From Hydrangea macrophylla (Eukaryota; Streptophyta; Magnoliopsida; Cornales; Hydrangeaceae): 64,000 nt of DNA. The notes beneath the pieces were generated by a model that did not search any database, had not been told where the DNA came from, and was given only the letters and a program-made list of their open reading frames with translations. The stretch covers positions 3,804,501 through 3,868,500 of the forward strand of contig CM066988.1 in the NCBI GenBank assembly GCA_033977485.1, in the 5' to 3' direction. Within the stretch, counting starts at the first letter, position 1, and the number at the start of each line of letters is the position of its first letter. A program made the position numbers and the translations under genes. Of the stretch, positions 56,370 to 64,000 are shown piece after piece.

Positions 56370-57815
56370 ATGAAGAAAGGAGAAATAGTAGTCATCGCAA
56401 CACCCACCATAGGCAACCTTGTTCCGGCCGTTGAGTTCGCCCACCACCTGACCCACCATGACCTCCGTCTCTCAGCCACCATCCTCATCATCAACTGTCC
56501 CCCTTGGCCACTCGTCGACTCCTACATTGACTCACGCGCTGCAGCTGTCACCACAAGTACTACTGAAAAGGTCCGATTCGTCCACCTCCCTCAGGTGGAC
56601 CCACCTTCACCAGATCAGTACCAATCACCCATAGGCTTCTTATCTCTCTTGATTCAGAAGAACAAACTCCATGTCAAGAACGAAATCGCCAAACTTGCTC
56701 CTTCGACCGAGTCTGACTCCAACTCGGTCCAACTCGCCGGGTTATTTCTCGACATGTTCTGTACATCAATGATTGACGTCGCCAGCGAACTGGGAGTCCC
56801 TTGTTACCTTTACTTTCAATCGCCGGCGACTTTCCTCAGCTTCATGCTCCACCTTCCGACGCTACACACCCAAGTCGCCACTGCGTTTGAGGACTCGGGT
56901 ACCGAGTTTGATATCCCGGGTTTTTCCAACTCAGTCCCTCCACAAGTCTTCCCACCATCGGTTTTGAAGAGAAATGAAGATGGGTATTATTGGTTTTTAC
57001 ACCATGCGCGCAGGTACACAGAAACAAAGGGTATGATTGTCAATACATTTCAAGAACTCGAACCGTTTAGTCTTAACTCGTTTCTAGCACTGGAAACACC
57101 GCCAGTTTATCCGGTCGGACCGGTTCTGGACCACCACGGACCGGCCAGATGGCAGTCCAATGGGACCCACCACGAAGGAATCATGAAGTGGCTTGATGAT
57201 CAGCCAGCATCATCGGTTGTTTTTTTGTGCTTTGGAAGCATGGGAAGCCTAAGTGAGGCGCAAGTGAGAGAAATAGCTTCCGGTCTAGAGCGAACCGGGT
57301 ACCGGTTCCTGTGGTCAATTCGTCAACCACCCAAAGGCAAGTTGGAACTACCCAGTGACTACACGGATGTCGAGGAAGTTCTGCCAGATGGATTCTTGGA
57401 ACGGACGGCTGGGATTGGATTGGTTTGTGGGTGGGTGCCACAAGTGGCCATCCTGGCCCACAAATCAGTTGGTGGTTTCGTGTCACACTGCGGTTGGAAC
57501 TCAATATTGGAGAGTTTGTGGTACGGAGTGCCGATTGCAACGTGGCCAATATATGCGGAGCAACAAATGAACGCTTTTGAGATGGTGAGAGAGTTGGGAT
57601 TGGCTGTGGAGATAAGATTGGATTACAAGTTGGGTAGTAATCCGGTGTTAGCGGAAGAGGTTGAGAGTGGAGTGAGGCGTTTGATGGACGGTGATGCTGA
57701 GGTGAGAGCCAAAGTGAAGGAGATGAGTGAGAAGAGTAAAATGGCTCTGATGGAAAATGGATCATCTTTCATGTCTTTAACACTATTGATTGAGGGACTA
57801 ATGGCAGCGATTTGA
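56370..57815 (+). CDS. UDP-glycosyltransferase, UGT71-like
   Basis: Intact, intronless, 481 residues, the usual length. Family-1 plant glycosyltransferases move glucose (or another sugar) from a UDP-sugar to small molecules such as flavonoids or phenylpropanoids, in the cytosol. The C-terminal half holds the PSPG sugar-donor box, W355 to Q398, exactly 44 residues: WVPQ at 355-358, HCGWNS at 373-378, E381, and final Glu397-Gln398, the last favouring UDP-glucose. Asp128 in LFLDMF is the residue that normally assists the catalytic His. Group E (UGT71) features include the MKK start, PVYPVGPVLD at 245-254 and SSVVFLCFGSMGS at 281-293. Odd: the catalytic His position is Asn16 (IGNLVP, codon AAC). 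The acceptor cannot be deduced. It is GC-richer than its surroundings, as expected of a real gene. Confidence 0.95.
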   Translation: MKKGEIVVIATPTIGNLVPAVEFAHHLTHHDLRLSATILIINCPPWPLVDSYIDSRAAAVTTSTTEKVRFVHLPQVDPPSPDQYQSPIGFLSLLIQKNKLHVKNEIAKLAPSTESDSNSVQLAGLFLDMFCTSMIDVASELGVPCYLYFQSPATFLSFMLHLPTLHTQVATAFEDSGTEFDIPGFSNSVPPQVFPPSVLKRNEDGYYWFLHHARRYTETKGMIVNTFQELEPFSLNSFLALETPPVYPVGPVLDHHGPARWQSNGTHHEGIMKWLDDQPASSVVFLCFGSMGSLSEAQVREIASGLERTGYRFLWSIRQPPKGKLELPSDYTDVEEVLPDGFLERTAGIGLVCGWVPQVAILAHKSVGGFVSHCGWNSILESLWYGVPIATWPIYAEQQMNAFEMVRELGLAVEIRLDYKLGSNPVLAEEVESGVRRLMDGDAEVRAKVKEMSEKSKMALMENGSSFMSLTLLIEGLMAAI

Positions 57816-58018
57816 GGAAGAATCGAAGTGGGACCCACCCAATTTGCCTTTCGAATGTAGTACTCTTTTGATGCCGTTTTGGGTAATGACAAGAGTCAAT
57901 TCTAATTCTTTGGGAAGAACTGATTATGTATTGTTGTGTGTTTATGTAGTTGCTTTTAAGTATACAAGAGTTCTTGTATTGTTTAGAATTGTCACAAGAA
58001 CTGTTTTGAATTGTCACA
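57816..58018 (+). other. 3' flank of the UGT gene
   Basis: T-rich sequence with no AATAAA hexamer; TGTA-type and GT-rich elements near 57925-57980 could serve as plant polyadenylation signals, but none is decisive. Confidence 0.3.
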
Positions 58019-58294
58019 ATAACTGGAGTGAGTCCGTCACACTAGTTACTATGTTGACGTGGTGTAATAGTTTAATTATATAGCGATATATGGTTTTTTT
58101 TTTAAATTGTGGAGATGACATGTGTGGAAATTGTGCCCCTAGATATAGGGAACATGATTATTTGAAAATTTTATAAAGACACGTCATGTTCATATTCTTT
58201 CAAAATAGCCTATATCGTCATACAATTAAGACATCACATGACGTCAACATGACGACGTGTGATGGACTCCCTGAAATAATTTCTCCAGTTCTTT
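58019..58294. mobile_element. Imperfect foldback element, 276 bp
   Basis: The outer sequences AACTGGAG and CTCCAGTT are inverted. Inside, GAGTCCGTCACAC pairs with GTGTGATGGACTC and ATGTTGACGT with ACGTCAACAT. No target duplication recognised. Confidence 0.5.
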
Positions 58295-59215
58295 ATCAAA
58301 TTAATACAATATTAACTTCAAAAAATCAAAAAGAGTAAAAATTGGTTTATTTTCAGTATTTCCAAACAGAAACTCCCTTTTTACTTTAGTTAAATTATGA
58401 TTTTTATTTAACTATTTGCCTACTACATCCACTACTCTCATTCCAATCCATTGCAAGAAAAAAGAAAGTATTTGCCTATCGTTATGAAATTTATTTTATT
58501 TTTTTTCAAAAATTTGATTAATTAAATTTAAAAAAGAGATGTCTGACATTCCCAAGATATACAATATGCTCAATAATATGGCATTGAGCAATAGCGGAAA
58601 CTGAATCCAAATCAAACAAGTGCATGGAAGAGTCAAGATTCCCCCACAACAAAATCGTACTAAAAAGTAAAAACTTAGGCAAGCATACATCAAAAATACT
58701 AGACGTATAACGATTTGTACAAATATATAGCACAAGGTTAAATTTTGTGCTGAAAAGCTTGCACACCTGGAATATATAGGCTTTTTTGCACAAAATCCAA
58801 CCTTATATTACATGTTTATACAAATTATTATACAAATCATTCTGCATCTAACATTTCTCAGCATACATTAAAAATCAAGTAAGCTATTGAGACCCACTAA
58901 ACACCATGACATCGAAAGGATAAGTCTTTAACACAGTTCCAAAGAAACTGTGCACCCTGTCCTCTCATTAGAGGAACAATGAAAACAGTGAAGATACACT
59001 TCCGCATCAAAAGGCCTACAGTGGTACCATAACAACCACATGTTCCATGGAATAAAAAATATAGAAATTAAGTCCTTGGAGCAATAACTTCAAGCTGTCA
59101 ACAAAATGGTCTCTGGTCATCACATGGGCCACTGACAAGGAATGGTTGAACAAAGACACAATCGAGCAGCACAAAAGGAAACTGCATTTGCGGTCAAAAA
59201 GCATGCGTAGAAAGA
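58295..59215. other. AT-rich region, no recognised gene
   Basis: Short open frames on minus (58496-58793, 59016-59204) have no recognisable content. Could be the end of a minus-strand transcript or old transposon sequence. Confidence 0.35.
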
Positions 59216-59317
59216 GGAAATGACTTTGGTACAGTTGGGTTTAAATTATTATTATTTTTTTTTTAATGAGAGGCACAATTTGTACCATACCAACCCAACT
59301 GTACCGAAGTCATTTCC
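59216..59317. repeat. Compact inverted repeat with 26-bp arms
   Basis: Arms 59216-59241 and 59292-59317 are complementary except at one site (core TTTGGTACAGTTGGGTT against AACCCAACTGTACCGAA). The 50-bp loop holds a poly-T and ATTATTATT. Confidence 0.8.
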
Positions 59318-59429
59318 ATAGACCAACTACATGGCTTCAAATGCTAACTATTTAATGACCACGCGCACAAAGGTACGTGACACCCCTTTATCATCAACCT
59401 TGGAACAAACCATCACTCTCCAGGCCTAA

Positions 59430-60008
59430 GACCATCTCCAACCCTGAGGCAATTATTGCAGCAAAAGCAAAGTTGCTGCAAAATGTGATAAAATCTTGCT
59501 CCAACAGGCACAGCAACTGTTGCAGCAAAGTTGCTGGGTTGCCCAAATGGCAGCAAAGTTGCTGCGATTAACCCATGCCATCAAATCTTATTTTGCAATA
59601 TTTTAATGAAAGATAGCACAATTCTTGAATAATTTATATTTGAATTTAAGCGAAAGTAAATTTTAAAATTCCTTTGTAGGGGGGAAATTTAAGTTTGAAA
59701 TTTATTCGAAAACTAAAATTGTAAAAAATTCAAAATAATATTTTAAATTGTAAAATATTTTAAATAATATTATAGTTTTTTAATTAGAAAATGTCACATA
59801 TTGCCAATAAACAATACTATAAAATCACAAAGTACAATAATATAGGTAGAATACAAATAATAGATAAAAGAATAAAAATATATTAAAATAACAAAAGTTT
59901 GATGTAAGGGTTGGAGTGACTCATCAAAATCAACACAACAACTTTGCCTAAGACCCATCAAAGTACCAATTTGCCTTATCAATTGATGATTTGCCTTTGG
60001 AGATGGTC
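59430..60008. mobile_element. PIF/Harbinger-type MITE, 579 bp
   Basis: Ends GACCATCTCCAA (left) and, reversed, GACCATCTCCAA (right), flanked by the 3-bp target duplication TAA at 59427-59429 and 60009-60011. The left interior holds repeated GCAGCAAAGTTGCTG hairpins (about 59470-59560). Confidence 0.8.
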
Positions 60009-60289
60009 TAACAAGCCAAATCTGCAACCAAACACACTATGGGAGGAAGGGTTCCACATATCATCATCCATATCTAGAGATACATACCCCAACCATTCGA
60101 CCAGTCGCGAATAAACATTAAAAACTGGGGTGGAACATTGCCAAAAAAAATAGGATCCCTCACCTTAGCAACCAGACCTCGTATAAAAAAAGCCTAACGC
60201 AACCTGCTCCATCACCACTTGACACCAAGCGACGAAATTTATTTATTGATGTCTGTTTTTTTCCCTTTTTTTCAAAATTAGTCGAGCCC

Positions 60290-60720
60290 TCACACACAAT
60301 GATCGATATAAGGCTTGGCTTGACTCAACTCGTTTAATAACCAAATTAAGCTCAAGCCTAAATTTTAGCTTGTTTAATAAACGAGTCAAACTCAAGTACA
60401 CATGAACTCGAGTAACTCAGAGCTCGTGAATAAGATAGATAAATGACTTGTATATTGACTTGTATATATGCATTACTATAAAACTATATAATTTTAGAGG
60501 ATACATGAGCCAAGCTCAATCATAAAACAAGCCAAGCTTGTTTAAATGGACTTGAATTTTCGATTCGTTAGTGAATAGGTTTGATAAAAGACTTGAATTT
60601 CAAGCTCATTTAATAAACAAGTCAAAGCCGAAGCCAAACCCAGGCCTAAATTTTAGGCTTGTTTAATAATCAAATCAAGCTCACACACACGTAAGGTCAG
60701 GTCGTGTGACGTGCCTAAAT
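60290..60720. repeat. Old dispersed repeat with TTTAATAAACGAGTC phrases
   Basis: CTCAAGCCTAAATTTTAG and TTGTTTAATAAACGAGTC-type phrases recur at about 60330, 60370, 60620 and 60650. Looks like the inside of an old non-autonomous DNA transposon. Ends not found. Confidence 0.4.
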
Positions 60721-61930
60721 TGAGGAGCTGAACATACAAAAACAAGTTAATGCACATGATTGTAAAGAGAAAAACTGTGGGTGCATTTACAGTTTCCTAG
60801 GAATAATTGGACTGAAAAAATGTAGCCAGTCCAACTAAAGATTTCCATGAATATATTCATTGGAGTATTACTTTCTATCAACTGTAGTGCAGTCATTTTA
60901 TTGTATGTTCTTTCCTTCCAGCCCAGCATTATGTTCCAAGTACATAAATACAAAATGTACACACACACCGGAATAGAAAAGTAGCCAAATCGGCTAATAT
61001 GATTTATCCAGTTGATTGAATTGCCTTAACTCCAAGTTGGGGATCCTCTTGAGCATGGACCGTAGCTCTTCATTTGCCTCAATCCTTATTCTCATGCGTT
61101 AATAATCAAAATGTCAAATATGTGTGAGATTTTGGATCCACTAAAATGAACAAATGCCGTTATATTTTACTAGGGAAAAAATAATAATAATAATAATAAT
61201 AAACCAAGATTGGGTTAATTACACTATGCACCCTCACAGTTCATACTTTATACCCCATAGTTTTAAAGTTGACACACTATACCCCTGCAGTTTCTAAGTT
61301 GTGCCAATTTGCACCGTCCATCAAAATTCGTCAAAATTGGTTATTGACGGAGGACAAAGTGATACAAACTTAAAATACGAGGGTGTGGGTGCAGAGAGTG
61401 CAATGTGTTATTAGCCCAACAATAAGAGTGACAAATAATGAGATTTATCGCTTAAAAGTTGAGTTGCTAAAAGGATCAATACAAGATCAAATAATACTTA
61501 GTGGAGAAACAAAAGAGGACGTGTTGGGAAATGAATTCAAACCACAATCAATGAAAATAAGGGCAAAATTACACATAAAAATTTGCTAGTGTTGTCGAAA
61601 CCTTCCCAAATCTCGATTCATTTACTGAGAATATCGCATAAGATGGTTTTGCACCTTCTTAGTTTGCTGCTTTTAAGTCCAGCTTTAAGTGAACTCTCCA
61701 ACATATTCAAAACCTCCAACAAAATCTCCACGCTGCCTTCAATGTTTACAAGAAAATTCCCAAACAAGACTATCCTCCATGTTTAAAACCTACTTGCAGA
61801 AAAAAGACGCATAAACATGGTATCCCACATAAACCTACTGCTAAAAGTAAGTAAAATGACCTTATTAGTCCCTAGCATTTTCCCATTATCCTTAAATAGC
61901 TTGAACTTCACAAACAATTGGTTGCTCCTA
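60721..61930. other. AT-rich region with an (AAT)n microsatellite and a transposon-like scrap
   Basis: (AAT)n at about 61177-61201. The stretch 61210-61400 (TTAATTACACTATGCACCC, TATACCCCTGCAG) resembles a common plant repeat. Open frames at 61383-62023 carry no recognisable domain. Confidence 0.4.
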
Positions 61931-61931
61931 A

Positions 61932-62642
61932 GAAGCACCGACACGGACATGCGACATAGATACGAAGCGACGCAAATATGTGAACACGATAGTTCTCAAA
62001 AAAGCAGGATACGAATACGTTAGGGATACGTTGATTTTTTTTTCTATTTTTTTTAAATTTATATTTTATCATGTCTAATCAAAGTTGGCATAAAAACACA
62101 TAATCACAAAAAAATTATGAGATTATCAAAAATAACAAAGCCAACGAATAAAATTCAATAACATCTTTATAAATCAACATTCATCCACATTCATCAACCA
62201 AGTTTCGAAGCATACATGCTAACTACTAAATAGTTTACGTACTTGTCCCCAAAAAATGTCAGTACTATAAATGAAAACCAAGTCTTCTGCACGTTGCGGT
62301 GCCATTTTATTCCATCTCATCGAGTGCACAAGGAGTATGAACTCCAACTCCTCTCACAACATGACGAAGAAGAAGGGTGCACAAGTAGCTTCAAAGATAG
62401 GTTTTGAAGCAAAGGTGCACATGCACCATAAGTTACCCACCAATGGTGAATTGAATTAACATCCGCAAACTCTCCCGACCTACTTTAGTATCCGACAGGT
62501 GTCCAAAGAGTGTCAGTTCAAGAAAAAGTAAAAAAAAAATTAGGACACGATATTTTGAGAAACTGACACGTCTCCACAGAGTGTTTGTGTCGGATACGCT
62601 ACCAACACTGATACGAGGGGCAAAAAAGAGTGTCGGTGCTTC
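61932..62642. mobile_element. Element with 13-bp inverted ends GAAGCACCGACAC, 711 bp
   Basis: GAAGCACCGACAC at the left and GTGTCGGTGCTTC at the right. Related phrases such as GATACG and GTCGGATACG recur inside. No target duplication recognised; superfamily not assigned. Confidence 0.55.
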
Positions 62643-64000
62643 ATAGGTTTGATGCATACCCAGTTGCCACCATGTGTTGAACGGTTTCTTGTCGGTTTAA
62701 AATCTTTGGCTGAAAATAGGAAGCCTATTTCTCCACTTTCACTCAAGCCAAGCCCTTCACCTGAAATTCTAGAATGAAATTTTTTTCTTATAATACTACT
62801 GAGCTTGTAAATCTAATCGTAATCATGCTTAGACAGATCCCCTGATTCTCTTCGTCACAATAAACGTACATGGATTAAAACGAATAAGACAGAGACTTGC
62901 TAATTTATTTTTCTTCATCCAATTTGGTAATTCTTCTCATCTTCTACACTCTCTATAATTCCAAGGCTTAATTCACCACCAATTTACAAATTGCAATGAT
63001 TTTATCTTTACCAAGGTTAAATCTCAAGAGAGGAGCTAGAGCTGTTTTTTCCATTAATAGAAGACTTCCAACAAATAAAGCAAGAGTGAGGCAAGTCACC
63101 TCGGAATCAGATTTGTCACCAAGGAAATATTGGAAGGTCAATCTTTCTTTTTATCCTGAGTGGATAATCTCGGTACCTGCTTGGAGCTCGCAATATTTGC
63201 ATTGAACTAGCTTGAGTATTTTGATATTGTGCAAGTTGAACGTTTTCTTTCAAGGTATATATAATATATGTAAGCCAATGATAGTGTTGCTATTGAGTAA
63301 ACTTGATGCTAAGACTGTATGTGTCTGTCTCCATAATCTAATTGAGTGCTCTATACAAAAAAAAATACAATTTAAGATAAGTTCCTTACGCTTGTTTGGT
63401 ATGAAAGCGAACTTTTTTTCGTAGTACGTGTGTTAATATTAATACAAGGTTTGGTTTGGATTGGTTTGGTTTGGTTATGTGTGTCAATATTGATATACTT
63501 TTATTTAGGGTAAAAAAACCGAAAGTGGGGTAGATAGAGATAGAGATAGAAATAAAAGCATTATTGAGTGTGAGTTATTGGCTATAGAAGTTTTAGGAGC
63601 ATGGAGTTCCCTCAAACCCAAACTCACGACCTCGTGTGCAGAACACAATCTCCAACTTAAAAGCAAAAGCAAGTAACAATTGATTTTCGTATGTCTTTCT
63701 CAAAAAAAAAAAAAGTAAAAATAAAAAAATAAAATCGTAAACAATGCATCTTCAATAAGTTAATAATGAACAGTATAATATAATTAGAATTGGTGAGAAT
63801 GCATACTTGAAGATGATTTCCAAACACTCTAACTCGTTATATACAGGATAATATATGCATATACTGATGTCATGATAATGAATTTCCATCTTGGGGAGGA
63901 AATGCTCCTCGTGATGTTGTAACATGATCCAAAAGTAAATGCAGAGAAATTAGTCGATTCATTAGATGAAAGAGACGTACAACTTGAGTGTTTCCTCTGG
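62643..64000. other. AT-rich region to the window edge, no recognised gene
   Basis: Includes a GGTTTGGTTTGG run (63449-63475), an AGATAG run (63531-63550) and poly-A tracts. A 69-residue frame at 62996-63205 has no recognisable family. Confidence 0.35.

Noticed and set aside
57181..57765. 194-residue open frame antisense to the UGT
   Set aside because: Long antisense frames are common opposite GC-richer genes; the sense strand has a full-length conserved product.
62996..63205. 69-residue frame with RKYWKVNLSFYPEWIIS
   Set aside because: Considered an organelle-DNA insertion or small gene, but I recognise no family and flanks give no support.
1..64000. tRNA, rRNA or organelle segments
   Set aside because: No cloverleaf, rRNA core or chloroplast or mitochondrial gene sequence was recognised on reading, though a covariance search was not possible.

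Overview
This is nuclear DNA of a eudicot plant, almost entirely transposable elements, with one intact protein gene. The evidence is AT-rich intergenic sequence, spliced pseudogenes, plant-type LTR retrotransposons (Ty3/gypsy and Copia), Mutator-like and CACTA transposons, hAT, PIF and Mutator-type MITEs, and an intronless plant UDP-glycosyltransferase. The species cannot be named from the sequence.

Layout. 1-10.7 kb: a large LTR retroelement fragment, Ogre/Tat-like and probably on the minus strand, with a 2.9-kb LTR and a long non-coding part built of tandem arrays of tiny stem-loops. 10.8-20.05 kb: a Mutator-like element carrying a Ulp1-like (Kaonashi-type) gene on plus and a mudrA transposase on minus, both broken. 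Short palindromes centred on GAAATTTC lie in its introns and spacers, and a GC-rich hAT MITE sits inside it. 20.7-23.8 kb: tandem repeats, a MITE, a CACTA terminus and an array of GACGAAA/TTTCGTC palindromes. 23.8-36.6 kb: a Ty3/gypsy element (5-bp target duplication GAATT) that landed in that array and was later hit by a Copia element, now a 1.5-kb solo LTR (TGCTA), and by a very young gag-only element (GTATC; LTRs differ at 3 of 501 positions). 36.6-39.2 kb: the rest of the array and a 124-bp tandem repeat. 39.2-45.6 kb: a CACTA transposase region duplicated head to head, giving two ~2.98-kb inverted arms around a 93-bp spacer. 45.6-54.1 kb: degraded gypsy gag and several LTRs. 51-56 kb: a cluster of Mutator-type MITEs with readable target duplications. 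56.37-57.82 kb: the UGT71-type glycosyltransferase gene. 57.8-64 kb: MITEs and unrecognised AT-rich DNA.

How the parts relate. Only the UGT looks like a working host gene; its usual catalytic His position holds Asn. The CACTA inverted duplication has the architecture of a hairpin-RNA silencing locus of the Mu-killer type. The young gag-only retrotransposon must borrow pol from a relative. The least explained signal is the set of several unrelated families of short, stem-conserving hairpins in the first 10 kb, some with compensatory base changes.

Limits: everything was read by eye. Family names rest on remembered motifs, arm identities are spot checks, and no alignment, folding or database search was run.
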